A DNA stretch of 64,000 bases from Acidovorax sp. NCPPB 3576 (lineage in GTDB: Bacteria > Pseudomonadota > Gammaproteobacteria > Burkholderiales > Burkholderiaceae_C): positions 4,394,501 to 4,458,500 of the forward strand of contig NZ_CP097267.1 in assembly GCF_028473605.1 (NCBI RefSeq), read 5' to 3'. A model generated the notes under the pieces. The model worked only from the letters and a program-made list of their open reading frames with translations. It had not been told where the DNA came from and ran no database searches. Below are positions 22,770 to 31,969 of this stretch, in pieces. The first letter of the stretch is position 1; each line of letters starts with the position of its first letter. Both the position numbers and the translations under genes were made by a program.

Positions 22770-22937
22770 AGTTTTGCAATGAAATCAACGACTTAGCACC
22801 GACAGTGCCAGTAGGGAATGGCCAAAATACCTTACTGCATAGGCACTTAGCCCAGGCTATGCAAGTGATACCTGAAGGCTATCGGGCAACCTGGAATCCC
22901 GCCAAGAAACCAGGCCCCCGCAACGCGGCGGAATCTT
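22770..22937. other. gap between hslU and the dcw promoter
   Basis: No gene is seen. This part of the 298-bp gap between the hslU stop and the mraZ start is lower in GC than the genes around it. On the minus strand it holds a weak inverted repeat (CCTGG and CCAGG arms near 22890-22910) without a T run, so no terminator for hslU is called. Confidence 0.4.
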
Positions 22938-24269
22938 TTACAAGATATAGCGCGACAAATCCTCGTCCTGGCTCAGGGACTCGAGCCGCGCGTTCACGTA
23001 CGCGGCATCCACCACCACCGTCTGGCCGGACAGGCGAGCGGCATCGAAGCTCACTTCATCGAGCAGCCGCTCCATCACGGTGGACAGCCGGCGTGCGCCG
23101 ATGTTCTCGGTGCGTTCGTTCACTTCGAAGGCGATGGACGCCAAGCGGGTGATGCCCTCGGGCGCAAATTCGAGCGTGACGCCTTCGGTGGCCAGCAGGG
23201 CCTGGTACTGCTTGACCAGCGAGGCATGCGTCTGCGTGAGGATGGCTTCGAAGTCCTGCACCGAGAGCGATTCCAGCTCGACCCGGATCGGAAAGCGCCC
23301 CTGCAGCTCGGGGATCAGGTCGCTCGGTTTGCTCAGGTGGAACGCGCCCGAGGCGATGAACAAAATGTGGTCCGTCTTGACCATCCCGTACTTGGTGGAC
23401 ACCGTGGTGCCCTCCACCAGCGGCAGCAGGTCGCGCTGCACGCCCTGGCGCGAGATGTCCGAGCCGCTCGATTCCTGCCGGGTCGCCACCTTGTCGATCT
23501 CGTCGATGAAGACGATGCCGTTCTGCTCGGCGTTCTGCACCGCGCGGGTCTTCACCTCGTCCTCGTTCACGAGCTTGGCGGCCTCTTCGTCGGTGAGGAG
23601 CTTGAGCGCCTCGGCGATCTTGAGCTTGCGCGTGCGGCGCTTTTCCTGGCCCATCTGGCTGAACATGCCGCGCAGTTGCTCGGCCATCTCTTCCATGCCC
23701 TGCGGGCCCATGATCTCGAGTTGCGGCCGGGCGTCGGCCACGTCGATCTCGATCTCCTTGTCGTCCAGTTGGCCCTCGCGCAGCTTCTTGCGAAAGACCT
23801 GGCGGGCGGTGTTGTCGGCGGGCGGCGTGGCCTCGGCCGTGGCGGCGCCCCGCGCGGGCGGCACCAGCACGTCGAGGATGCGGTCTTCGGCCGCGTCTTC
23901 GGCGCGGGCGCGGCCCTTCTTCATGTCGCTCTCGCGCGCCTGCTTGACGGCCATCTCGACCAGGTCGCGGACGATGGAATCCACGTCCTTGCCCACATAG
24001 CCCACCTCGGTGAACTTGGTGGCCTCGACCTTGATGAAGGGCGCATCGGCCAGGCGGGCCAGGCGGCGCGCGATCTCGGTCTTGCCCACGCCGGTGGGGC
24101 CGATCATGAGGATGTTCTTGGGGGTGATCTCGTGGCGCAGGCTGCCTTGCACCTGCTGGCGGCGCCAGCGGTTGCGCAGCGCGATGGCGACGGCGCGCTT
24201 GGCGCTGGCCTGGCCGACGATGTGGTGGTCGAGTTCGGAGACGATTTCCTGGGGGGTCATGGACGACAT
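22938..24269 (-). CDS. hslU: ATPase subunit HslU of the HslUV protease
   Basis: AAA+ unfoldase that feeds substrates to the HslV peptidase. 443 residues, the same length as the E. coli protein. It starts [14 protein letters not shown]; the ATG at 24269 has AGG a few bases upstream, while the one at 24281 would add four residues. Walker [10 protein letters not shown] and Walker B VFIDEID are present, with the family I domain between them (about 110-240, charged and Ala-rich) and the C-terminal DLSRYIL tail that activates HslV. Downstream of hslV with a repeat element in the gap. Confidence 0.98.
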   Translation of the reverse strand: MSSMTPQEIVSELDHHIVGQASAKRAVAIALRNRWRRQQVQGSLRHEITPKNILMIGPTGVGKTEIARRLARLADAPFIKVEATKFTEVGYVGKDVDSIVRDLVEMAVKQARESDMKKGRARAEDAAEDRILDVLVPPARGAATAEATPPADNTARQVFRKKLREGQLDDKEIEIDVADARPQLEIMGPQGMEEMAEQLRGMFSQMGQEKRRTRKLKIAEALKLLTDEEAAKLVNEDEVKTRAVQNAEQNGIVFIDEIDKVATRQESSGSDISRQGVQRDLLPLVEGTTVSTKYGMVKTDHILFIASGAFHLSKPSDLIPELQGRFPIRVELESLSVQDFEAILTQTHASLVKQYQALLATEGVTLEFAPEGITRLASIAFEVNERTENIGARRLSTVMERLLDEVSFDAARLSGQTVVVDAAYVNARLESLSQDEDLSRYIL

Positions 24270-24290
24270 GGGGACCTGCAATCAAATCAG

Positions 24291-24340
24291 CCGTCAGCGC
24301 ATATTCTTCTAGGGCAGACAGCTATCAAAATAATAGTAAC
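24291..24340 (-). repeat. dispersed repeat copy between hslV and hslU
   Basis: On the plus strand it reads GCGCATATTCTTCTAGGGC and then GCTATCAAAATAATAG, the two most conserved blocks of the family in reverse order, so the element points along the minus strand. It fills nearly the whole gap between hslV and hslU. The CTAT...ATAG arms can pair. As transcribed spacer it could form an RNA hairpin between the two cistrons; that effect is inference. Confidence 0.75.
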
Positions 24341-24351
24341 CGCCGGGGCGC

Positions 24352-24897
24352 TCAGAGCGTCTCGATGGTGTGGTTCATGTTGGTGTAGATGCACAGTTCG
24401 CCGGCGATCTCCAGCGACTTCTTCACCACCGCTTCGGCGCTGAGGTCCGTGTGGTTCAGCAGCGCCTTGGCCGCCGAGTGGGCATAGGCGCCGCCCGATC
24501 CGATGGCCACGATGCCCTGCTCGGGCTCCAGCACGTCGCCGTTGCCGGTGATGATGAGCGAGGCGCTGGTGTCGGCCACGGCCAGCATGGCCTCCAGGCG
24601 GCGCAGCACGCGGTCGGTGCGCCAGTCCTTGGTGAGCTCGATGGCCGCGCGCGTCAGGTGGCCCTGGTGCTTTTCCAGCTTGGCCTCGAACCGCTCGAAG
24701 AGCGTGAACGCGTCAGCCGTGGCCCCGGCAAAGCCGGCCAAAACCTTGCCGTGGTGGAGCTTGCGCACCTTGCGCGCGGTGCCCTTGACCACGATGTTGC
24801 CCAGGGTGACCTGGCCGTCGCCGCCGATGGCGACCTGGATGCCGTCCGCCGTCTGGCGGCGGACGCTGAGGATGGTGGTGCCGTGAAACTGTTCCAT
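24352..24897 (-). CDS. hslV: peptidase subunit HslV of the HslUV protease
   Basis: Threonine peptidase forming the proteolytic core of HslUV in the cytoplasm. 181 residues. The catalytic threonine is T7 in [10 protein letters not shown], exposed after removal of six residues; E. coli removes only the Met, so the propeptide here is slightly longer. The [18 protein letters not shown] and [16 protein letters not shown] blocks are typical. An open frame continues upstream to 25173 but the ATG at 24897 fits the family. Precedes hslU. Confidence 0.98.
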   Translation of the reverse strand: MEQFHGTTILSVRRQTADGIQVAIGGDGQVTLGNIVVKGTARKVRKLHHGKVLAGFAGATADAFTLFERFEAKLEKHQGHLTRAAIELTKDWRTDRVLRRLEAMLAVADTSASLIITGNGDVLEPEQGIVAIGSGGAYAHSAAKALLNHTDLSAEAVVKKSLEIAGELCIYTNMNHTIETL

Positions 24898-24995
24898 AGC
24901 GTTGGCATGTGGGGATGCCGGCGCGGTTTGCAACGGCCCATCCGCATGGGCGCTGCACCGGGCGCAAGGGCGGCGGTGCGCCCTGCGCCCAGGGG

Positions 24996-26720
24996 TCAGT
25001 TCTTGCGCGGAACGACCCAGGCGTGTTCGTTCACGCCGATCACGTTGAAGAACACCGCCACCAGCCGCTGCAGGTTGACGAAGTGCACCGCATGACCATG
25101 GGCCTGCTGCTCGGCCGCCCAGTTGAGGACCGATCCGGCCGCCGCGAAATCCACGCGCACCAGGCGGTCGCAAACGATGATCAGCGGCGCGCCGGGCTTG
25201 AGATGCTCTTCGAAGGGCGCCAGCAGCGGGACCGCATCGCCTTCGATGTGGCCCGACAGCGAGGCCATGGGCTCGGCGCTTTCCAGGCCCGCCGGCATGG
25301 ACGATGGATCGCCATAGCCCGAGGCGTGCAGGTCGGCCTGCAACGCGGCCTCGGGCACGGGAGCCCCGCCGTCGTCACTGGAATAGCTGCACCGCGGAGA
25401 GATCCACGATGGGGGCGAGACCTCGTAGGTCACGCAGTAGTCGAGCGCCACCAGTTCGAATTCGTCGGGCCGGCCCATGAGGCGCAGCGCCGCCATGCGC
25501 AGGCGCCACCATTCGGGCGAGGTCTCCCGGTCGCCGGACTGCGTGCGGGATTCCAGCACCGTGTTGAGGGCTTCCACGCCGAAGAAGGACAGCTGCACCT
25601 CCTGCTCCGCCCACTGCGTGAACAGGTTGGCCAGCAGGGGCACGGCCGCCTCGTCTATGGTGGCAAGGCGCGACCAGGTGAGCGTCCAGGGCGGCGCGGA
25701 GCGGGCCAGCGATGCTTGCAGCGCCAGGACCGATTGCGCGGCCAGGTGGGTCGGCGAGTTCCAGCTGAACTCGCGCTGCGCAAAGCCCGCGGGGGCCGGC
25801 GCGGGCTGCGCCTGCAGGCCCAGCAGTTCCGGCATGGAAAACCACAGCGGCGCCGATCGGCTGAAGCGCGCCGCATACTCGATCGCCAGGGCGTCGAAGC
25901 GCTCGTGCTCCCCGATGGCGCGGTACAGGTCGAACAGCGTCATCCAGATCTCCAGCTGCTGCTGGGGATCGTCATGCTCGTGCTGCGCCAGCACTTCGAG
26001 CAGACCGGACTCCGCGCCGGCATGGTCGCCATTGGCAAAGCGGATGGCGGCTTCCTCGAGGTCGGGTTCGTGCACGAATTCCTCCGGTTCTGCAGGCGCC
26101 ACCTCGGGCGCCGGTGGCGGGGCCTGTTCAGCGGGTGCCGGCACCGCCTGCGAAGGCGATGGCGCCGCGCCGGCCCCCTCGGGCGAGCCGGAGGGCAGCA
26201 GGCTCTCGCCCGAAAACAGCGGCTGCACGGCGGTCGGGGCCGACAGCGCGCCGGTCAGGCTGGCCGGCGCCGTGGGCGCGAACGCCCTGTCATGGGCTGC
26301 CGCCGCGGCCTCCGGTGCTGCCGGGGCCTCGCCCAGTTCGCTCGGCGTGGCGGTGTTCTTGCTTTTCCACCACTGCTGGGACATCTGCGCTTCGATCTCG
26401 TCGATCTTCTTGAGCGTGACGGCCCGGTCGTCGGGCGATGCCATGCTGCTTTGGAAGAACGAGGGGCGCGCGGTGGGGTCTTCGGTGCGCTGGCCCTGCA
26501 GGGCCTCGCGCTTGCGCAGCTTGCGCAACTGGTCGAACTCCCGGCGCCGCACGAAATCGTTGCGGCGCTTGCGCTCGATCATCTCCTTGAGCATCTGCTT
26601 GCTGTACTGGCTTTCGCGGTCGGCATCGATGGAATCGAGGTCGGTCCAGTTGACCGTGGGGTTGCGGACGAACCGAACCATCTTGGACAACAGGCCGGGG
26701 GAAGACTCTTCCTTGCTCAT
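24996..26720 (-). CDS. protein with charged N region, TPR-like repeat and C-terminal STAS-like domain
   Basis: 574 residues, no signal peptide or membrane helix, so cytoplasmic. Residues 1-120 are charged and helical ([20 protein letters not shown]). About 135-210 is an Ala/Pro linker. About 212-300 has helical repeats ([35 protein letters not shown]) that resemble the TPR end of FimV-type proteins. About 490-570 looks like an STAS fold: [22 protein letters not shown] then [18 protein letters not shown], similar in layout to MlaB or anti-anti-sigma proteins, but without a clear phospho-serine motif. A scaffold or signalling role is a guess. Lies between dksA and hslV. Confidence 0.8.
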   Translation of the reverse strand: MSKEESSPGLLSKMVRFVRNPTVNWTDLDSIDADRESQYSKQMLKEMIERKRRNDFVRRREFDQLRKLRKREALQGQRTEDPTARPSFFQSSMASPDDRAVTLKKIDEIEAQMSQQWWKSKNTATPSELGEAPAAPEAAAAAHDRAFAPTAPASLTGALSAPTAVQPLFSGESLLPSGSPEGAGAAPSPSQAVPAPAEQAPPPAPEVAPAEPEEFVHEPDLEEAAIRFANGDHAGAESGLLEVLAQHEHDDPQQQLEIWMTLFDLYRAIGEHERFDALAIEYAARFSRSAPLWFSMPELLGLQAQPAPAPAGFAQREFSWNSPTHLAAQSVLALQASLARSAPPWTLTWSRLATIDEAAVPLLANLFTQWAEQEVQLSFFGVEALNTVLESRTQSGDRETSPEWWRLRMAALRLMGRPDEFELVALDYCVTYEVSPPSWISPRCSYSSDDGGAPVPEAALQADLHASGYGDPSSMPAGLESAEPMASLSGHIEGDAVPLLAPFEEHLKPGAPLIIVCDRLVRVDFAAAGSVLNWAAEQQAHGHAVHFVNLQRLVAVFFNVIGVNEHAWVVPRKN

Positions 26721-26779
26721 GGATGGTGGGTCAGGTCGCTCGCCGCACGAAAAAGAGAGAAAGCGCGAAAAGGGTCAGG

Positions 26780-27511
26780 TCAATCCCCGAACATCTTTTG
26801 CTTGAGTTCGCGGCGCTGCTGCGCTTCCAGCGACAGCGTGGCCGTGGGGCGTGCCAGCAGGCGGCCGACGCCGATGGGCTCGCCCGTCTCGTCGCAGTAG
26901 CCGTAGTCGCCCGCATCGATGCGGCCGATGGATTGCTCGATCTTCTTGAGCAGCTTGCGTTCGCGGTCGCGCGTGCGCAGTTCGAGGGCGTGCTCTTCTT
27001 CGATGGTGGCCCGGTCGGCGGGGTCGGGCACGACCACGGTGTCTTCGCGCAGGTGCTCGGTGGTTTCACCGGCGTTGTTGTGCATGTCCTGCTTGAGCTG
27101 CACCAGCTTGTGGCGGAAGAACGCCAGTTGCTTTTCGTTCATGTACTCGCTGTCGGGCATGGCGAGCACTTCGGCATCGCTCAGCTCTTCGGCGGACTTG
27201 GTTTTCCAGTTGCCGGCCAGCTTGGGATCTTTCTTGGCGGCCGCGACGGAATTTTGCAGGGTCGTAGGCATGGTGTGTGTGTAGCTGGCTTTGGCGGCGG
27301 TGGAGGCCACCGCGGGTGCCATGGATGGTACGGTCAATTGGGCCAAACGGGAAGATGGCCGGGGACTGCGCGCGGGTTCGCTGGACGGCCCCGCGGGTGC
27401 AGGCACGGGCACTGCGGCTTTGGGCTTTGCGGGCGCCTTGGCGGCCGCGCGGACGGTGCCGCTGGAGGGTGCCTTGGCATCCGCCTCGGGTTTGCTGGGT
27501 TCGGCTTTCAC
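26780..27511 (-). CDS. dksA: RNA polymerase-binding regulator DksA, extended and with a one-cysteine finger
   Basis: Binds RNA polymerase through the secondary channel and, with ppGpp, retunes rRNA and amino-acid promoters. The core from MPTTLQNSV (residue 81) matches DksA: coiled coil with DPADRA at the tip, then LRTRDRERKLLKKIEQ. The GTG at 27511 is taken as start because AGGAG lies 7 bases upstream, whereas the ATG at 27271 has no such site; this gives 243 residues with an 80-residue Ala/Pro/Lys-rich leader. The zinc finger keeps only the first of four cysteines (C206 in YCDETGEP); the others are T, S/L and Q-type residues. Confidence 0.95.
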   Translation of the reverse strand: MKAEPSKPEADAKAPSSGTVRAAAKAPAKPKAAVPVPAPAGPSSEPARSPRPSSRLAQLTVPSMAPAVASTAAKASYTHTMPTTLQNSVAAAKKDPKLAGNWKTKSAEELSDAEVLAMPDSEYMNEKQLAFFRHKLVQLKQDMHNNAGETTEHLREDTVVVPDPADRATIEEEHALELRTRDRERKLLKKIEQSIGRIDAGDYGYCDETGEPIGVGRLLARPTATLSLEAQQRRELKQKMFGD

Positions 27512-27666
27512 TTCCTGTCTCCTCGCAGTAGGGGCGGGCCCTGAGCACGCGACGCGGCTCCAGGGGCAGTAGCAGGCCTTCCGGCGTTTTACCGGGGCGC
27601 GATTGTATCGATCCAAATCCGTTGCGAACTGGAAAGTGGCAGATATCACACAAGCCGGTGCGGCAA

Positions 27667-27680
27667 GCCCCGAACGGGGC
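27667..27680 (-). terminator. short hairpin after the CobW-type gene
   Basis: GCCCCG-AA-CGGGGC lies 7 bp beyond the stop of the CobW-type gene. There is no T run after it on the minus strand, so it may be only a pause or RNA-stability hairpin. The rest of the 175-bp gap to the dksA start shows nothing else. Confidence 0.3.
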
Positions 27681-27686
27681 CCCGTC

Positions 27687-28781
27687 CTACTCGGCCAGGC
27701 ACTGTTCCAGGCCTTGGAGAAAGATGTCCTTGGGCAGGTCGATGCCGATGAAGACCATCTTGCTCAAACGGTGTTCGCCTTCGGCCCACTGCGGGCCCAG
27801 GTCGCTGCCCATGAGCTGGTGCACGCCCTGGAAGATCACCTTGCGCTCGGTGCCCTTCATGTTCAGCACGCCCTTGTAGCGCAGCATGCGCGGGCCGTAG
27901 ATGTTGACGATGGCGCCCAGGAAGTCCTCCAGCTTGGCGGGATCGAACGGGCGCTCGGCGCGGTAGACGAAGCTCTTGACGTCGTCGTCGTGGTGATGGT
28001 GGTGGCCGTGACCCTGGCCTTGCTGGTGCGAGGGGTGGTCGCAATGCTCGCCGTGCGCATGGTCGTGATCGTGGTGCTCATGGCCGTGATCGTGGCCGTG
28101 ATCGTGGTCATGCCCGTGGTCGTCTTCCTTGAGGAAGTCCGGGTCGATGTCGAGCTTGGCGTTCAGGTTGAAGCCGCGCAGGTCCAGCACCTCCGCCAGC
28201 GGCACTTCGCCGAAATGCACCGCCTTGATCGGCGCGCGCGGGTTCATGTGCTTGAGACGGTGGATCAGCGCGTCGGTTTCTTCCTTGGCCACCAGGTCGG
28301 TCTTGGACAGGAAGATCTGGTCGGCGAAGCCCACCTGGCGGCGTGCCTCCTGGCGGTCGTTGAGCTGCTGGGGCGCGTGCTTGGCGTCCACCAGGGTGAT
28401 GATGGAATCGATCAGGTAGGTCTCGGCGATCTCTTCGTCCATGAAGAAGGTCTGCGCCACGGGGCCGGGGTCGGCCAGGCCCGTGGTCTCGATCACGATG
28501 CGGTCGAAGTCGAGCAGGCCCTTGCGCTTCTTGGCGGCCAGCAATTGCAGCGTCTCGCGCAGGTCTTCGCGGATGGTGCAGCAGATGCAGCCGTTGCTCA
28601 TCTGGATGATCTGCTCCTTGGATTCGGTGACCAGGATGTCGTTGTCGATGTTCTCTTCGCCGAACTCGTTTTCGATCACGGCGATCTTCTGGCCGTGGGC
28701 CTCGGACAGCAGGCGCTTGAGCAGCGTCGTCTTGCCCGAGCCCAGGAAGCCGGTCAGGATGGTGGCGGGAATGAGGGACAT
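27687..28781 (-). CDS. CobW/G3E-family GTPase with His-rich loop (putative metallochaperone)
   Basis: 364 residues. Walker A GFLGSGKTT is at 11-19, followed by ENEFGEENID and the metal-binding CICC motif (C65, C67, C68). The GTP-specificity motif SKTD is at about 159-162. Residues 221-267 carry some 20 histidines in HD/HG repeats, then the CobW C-terminal domain (about 270-360). Such proteins insert or deliver Zn, Ni or Co; the His loop suggests zinc or nickel storage or hand-over. The target is unknown. It is transcribed toward dksA. No Zur-like palindrome was found upstream. Confidence 0.9.
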   Translation of the reverse strand: MSLIPATILTGFLGSGKTTLLKRLLSEAHGQKIAVIENEFGEENIDNDILVTESKEQIIQMSNGCICCTIREDLRETLQLLAAKKRKGLLDFDRIVIETTGLADPGPVAQTFFMDEEIAETYLIDSIITLVDAKHAPQQLNDRQEARRQVGFADQIFLSKTDLVAKEETDALIHRLKHMNPRAPIKAVHFGEVPLAEVLDLRGFNLNAKLDIDPDFLKEDDHGHDHDHGHDHGHEHHDHDHAHGEHCDHPSHQQGQGHGHHHHHDDDVKSFVYRAERPFDPAKLEDFLGAIVNIYGPRMLRYKGVLNMKGTERKVIFQGVHQLMGSDLGPQWAEGEHRLSKMVFIGIDLPKDIFLQGLEQCLAE

Positions 28782-28954
28782 GGATGCTTTCAGGGAAGGC
28801 CGCCGCAGCCAGGGGCGCGGCGGAGGTGCGGGATCGGGGAGCGGGCCGAGCGGCCGCCCCGGGGACATGAAAGCAGTTTAGCGAAGCTGTCAAGCCCCCG
28901 CTGGCGAACTGTCACCCTTGGCGCACCCCGCCACCTCGGCCCTGGGTGGCCCGA

Positions 28955-30142
28955 TCAGGCCGGCTTTCGCATCACAGCCAGGCCCTTGAGGTATTCGCCC
29001 TCGGGAAACTCCAGCGTCATCGGGTGGTCGGGCGCGCCGCCCAGGCGCTCCAGGATGAAGCCGTCCACCCCCGCATCCGCTCCGGCCGAGGCGACGATCT
29101 TGTGGAACAGGTCGGCGCTGATACCTCCCGAACACGAGAAGGTGTACAGCATGCCGCCCGGCTCCAGCAGCTGCAGCGCCAGGCGGTTGATGTCCTTGTA
29201 GGCGCGCGCGGCCCGGTCGGCGTGCGCGGCGGTGGGCGCGAACTTCGGCGGGTCCAGCACGATGGCGTCGAAGGTGCGCCCTTCCTTGAGGAACTGCCGC
29301 AGCGAGGCGTTCACGTCGGCATCGAGGAAATCCGCGCGGCCGGCCTCGAAGCCGTTCAGGGCGACGTGCGCCCCCGCGCGCTCCAGCGCCGGACCGGACG
29401 AATCGATCGAGGTCACGTGCCCCGCCCCGCCCGAGAGCGCCGCCACGGTGAACCCGCCCGTGTAGCAGTAGCAGTTGAGCACGCGCTGAAAGCCCAGGCG
29501 CTGCGTGGCGTCGGCAAATCGCTTGCGGCTGTCGCGCTGGTCGAGGTAGAAGCCGGTCTTGTGGCCTTCGGCGATGTCCAGCGTCAGGCGCCAGCCGTGT
29601 TCGCGGATCGTGAGGCCCGTCTCGCCCTCGCCGCGCAGCCAGCCGGTGGCCGGCTCCAGCCCCTCCAGCGCGCGCACGCTGGCGTCGGAGCGTTCGTAGA
29701 GGCGGGCGAGCCCGGTTTCCTGCAGCAGCGCGTCGGCGATCACGTCCTTCCAGCGCTCGGTGCCGGCACTGGTGAACTGCGCCACCAGGGTGTCGCCATA
29801 GCGGTCCACGATCAGGCCGGGCAGCCCGTCGGACTCGCCATGCACCAGGCGCACCCCATCGCTTTCAATGCCGAATCGGCCTCTGGCGCATATGGAACGC
29901 CGGCATATTGCTATCAAAAAAGAAGCATCGATGCGCTGGGCTTCGTCGAAGCTCCACACGCGTGCGCGGATGCGCGAGGTCGGGCTGAACGCGGCCCAGG
30001 CGAGGAACTGGCCTTCGTGCGATTCCACGCGCACGGTTTCGCCGCTGTCGCCGCCGCCCTTGGCGATGGCCGATTCGAAGATCCAGGGATGGCGGCGCAG
30101 CAGGGAGCGCTCTTTGCCGGGGTGCAGGCGGAGGGTTTTCAT
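28955..30142 (-). CDS. rlmI: class I SAM-dependent rRNA methyltransferase, RlmI type
   Basis: Predicted 23S rRNA m5C methyltransferase (RlmI family, C1962 in E. coli). 395 residues: N-terminal PUA domain (about 1-70), an EEHD-like middle domain (HGESDGLPGLIVDRYGD), then a Rossmann methylase with NCYCYTGGFTVAAL, the catalytic LDPPKF block and FSCSGGI. The start at 30142 (MKTLRLHPGKERSL) fits the family; the open frame beyond it is not conserved. Residues about 73-89 (SFLIAICRRSICARGRF) are encoded by a dispersed repeat copy and look unlike relatives, but the frame stays open. Confidence 0.92.
   Translation of the reverse strand: MKTLRLHPGKERSLLRRHPWIFESAIAKGGGDSGETVRVESHEGQFLAWAAFSPTSRIRARVWSFDEAQRIDASFLIAICRRSICARGRFGIESDGVRLVHGESDGLPGLIVDRYGDTLVAQFTSAGTERWKDVIADALLQETGLARLYERSDASVRALEGLEPATGWLRGEGETGLTIREHGWRLTLDIAEGHKTGFYLDQRDSRKRFADATQRLGFQRVLNCYCYTGGFTVAALSGGAGHVTSIDSSGPALERAGAHVALNGFEAGRADFLDADVNASLRQFLKEGRTFDAIVLDPPKFAPTAAHADRAARAYKDINRLALQLLEPGGMLYTFSCSGGISADLFHKIVASAGADAGVDGFILERLGGAPDHPMTLEFPEGEYLKGLAVMRKPA
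29876..29924 (-). repeat. dispersed repeat copy inside rlmI
   Basis: On the plus strand: CGGCCTCTGGCGCATATGG, a short variable part, then GCTATCAAAAAAG. These are the CGCCAGAGGCC and GCTATC blocks of the family. The copy is translated within rlmI between the PUA and middle domains and raises the local AT content sharply. Confidence 0.75.
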
Positions 30143-30309
30143 GCCCGCGATTGTGCGATGCCGTGACGAGAGGCCGCAAAGCAACATTTGAGCATTGTTG
30201 AGAAACATCCGTTCACAAATTCCTACCATCCATTCCATCTCCAGCCCCTGGCGGGAGACGCGCATCCAAGCCCACAAGCATTTCAAAAATTTCAGGGAGA
30301 AAACATCAC

Positions 30310-31914
30310 ATGCTGCACTTCGGTCCTTTGAAAGTCGCCACCCGCCTGGCCCTGCTCCTGGCCTTCCTGTGCCTGCTCGCCGCGGGCGTCGGCACCGCCG
30401 GCCTGCTGGGCATGGCGGGCTCCAATGCCGCGCTCGTGTCGGTCTATCACGACCGCGTCGTGCCGCTCAAGCAGATCAAGACCGTGGCGGACGCCTACGC
30501 CGTGAACGTGGTGGACACGGCGCACAAGGTGCGCGACGGTGCCATGACGCCCCCGCAGGGGCTCGACTCGATCGCCATCGCACGCAAGGACATCGACGCG
30601 CAGTGGTCGGCCTACCTGTCCACCCACCTGATCGGCGAGGAGCGCCTGCTGGTGGCCCAGTTCCGTCCGCTGCAGGTCGCAGCCGATGCCGCGGTGGCCC
30701 GGCTGGAAGACCTGCTGCGGGCCGGCGACATCGCCGGCCTGACCGCCTTCGCGGCGCGTGAGATGTACCCGGCGCTCGATCCGCTGCAGACGGTGCTGTC
30801 GTCCCTCACGCAGGTGCAGCTGGACACGGCGCAGGCCGACTACGAAGCCGCGGAAGCCGCCTTCCAGCGCACCCGCCTGTGGATCGTGGCGGCCGTGGCG
30901 CTGGGGGTGCTGGCCGCGCTCGGCTTCGGCTATCTCGTGGCGCGCAGCATCCTGCGCGAACTGGGCGCCGAGCCCGCCACCGCCGCCGCCCTGGCGCGCA
31001 GCGTGGCACAAGGCGACCTCACGGTGGCGATCGCCCTCGCCCCCGGCGACGACACCAGCCTGATGGCGCAATTGCGGCACATGCGCGACCACCTCGCCAC
31101 CGTGGTGACCGCCATCCACGAAAGCGCGGAAAGCGTCTCGGCCGCCGCGTCGCAGATCGCCCAGGGCAACGGCGACCTGTCGGCCCGCACCGAAGGCCAG
31201 GCCGGCGCGCTGCAGCAGACGGCGGCGTCCATGGAGCAGCTCAGCGCCACGGTGCGCCACAACGCCGACAGCGCGCGGCAGGCCGACCAACTCGCAAAGA
31301 CGGCCTCCGCCGTGGCCCGCGAGGGCGGCGCGGTGGTGTCGGACGTGATCCAGACCATGCGCGGCATCAACGACAGCAGCCGCCAGATCGCGGACATCAC
31401 CGGCGTGATCGATGCCATCGCCTTCCAGACCAACATCCTGGCGCTGAACGCCGCCGTGGAAGCGGCCCGCGCCGGCAACCAGGGCCGGGGCTTCGCCGTG
31501 GTCGCGGGCGAGGTGCGGCACCTGGCCCAGCGCGCGGCCCAGGCGGCCGGCGAGATCAAGGGCCTCATCACCGCCAGCGTGGAGCGCGTCAACGCGGGCA
31601 CCGCCCTGGTGGACCGCGCGGGCCAGACCATGGGCAGCGTGGTGAGCAGCATCGGCGGCCTGACAGGACTGGTCGGAGAGATCACCGCCGCCAGCCGCGA
31701 GCAGAGCGAGGGCGTGGACCAGATCAACGGCGCCGTGACGCAGATGGACCAGACCACCCAGCACAACGCAGCCATGGTCGAGGAAATGGCCGCCGCTGCC
31801 GCCGCCCTGAGCAGCCGGGCACGCGAGCTGCTGGCCTCGGTGGCGGCCTTCAAGCTGCCCCAGCGCCCGGTCCTGGCGGCCCCGCGCATCCCGCGGCGCC
31901 TGGTGCGCGGCTGA
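30310..31914 (+). CDS. methyl-accepting chemotaxis protein (complete)
   Basis: Chemoreceptor of 534 residues. Membrane helix 1 at about 11-31, a helical periplasmic sensor of about 160 residues (four-helix-bundle type), helix 2 at about 192-213, HAMP, then the signalling domain with tip [18 protein letters not shown] and flanking methylation helices. It ends RRLVRG without a CheR-docking pentapeptide. AGGGAG lies 11 bases before the ATG. Single-gene unit, divergent from the rlmI gene. The four-helix bundle suggests a small-molecule ligand, otherwise unknown. Confidence 0.96.
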   Translation: MLHFGPLKVATRLALLLAFLCLLAAGVGTAGLLGMAGSNAALVSVYHDRVVPLKQIKTVADAYAVNVVDTAHKVRDGAMTPPQGLDSIAIARKDIDAQWSAYLSTHLIGEERLLVAQFRPLQVAADAAVARLEDLLRAGDIAGLTAFAAREMYPALDPLQTVLSSLTQVQLDTAQADYEAAEAAFQRTRLWIVAAVALGVLAALGFGYLVARSILRELGAEPATAAALARSVAQGDLTVAIALAPGDDTSLMAQLRHMRDHLATVVTAIHESAESVSAAASQIAQGNGDLSARTEGQAGALQQTAASMEQLSATVRHNADSARQADQLAKTASAVAREGGAVVSDVIQTMRGINDSSRQIADITGVIDAIAFQTNILALNAAVEAARAGNQGRGFAVVAGEVRHLAQRAAQAAGEIKGLITASVERVNAGTALVDRAGQTMGSVVSSIGGLTGLVGEITAASREQSEGVDQINGAVTQMDQTTQHNAAMVEEMAAAAAALSSRARELLASVAAFKLPQRPVLAAPRIPRRLVRG

Positions 31915-31969
31915 TCACGCCCGGCGATCGGCCGCGGGCATCAAAGGCCCGGCATCGAAGGCCTCCCCC

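Noticed and set aside
22640..22937. Small gene in the gap between hslU and mraZ
   Set aside because: Open frames there lack a ribosome-binding site and protein-like composition, and the operator and promoter occupy much of it.
28782..28954. Zur site upstream of the CobW-type gene
   Set aside because: The region is GC-rich with no AT-rich palindrome of the Zur type.
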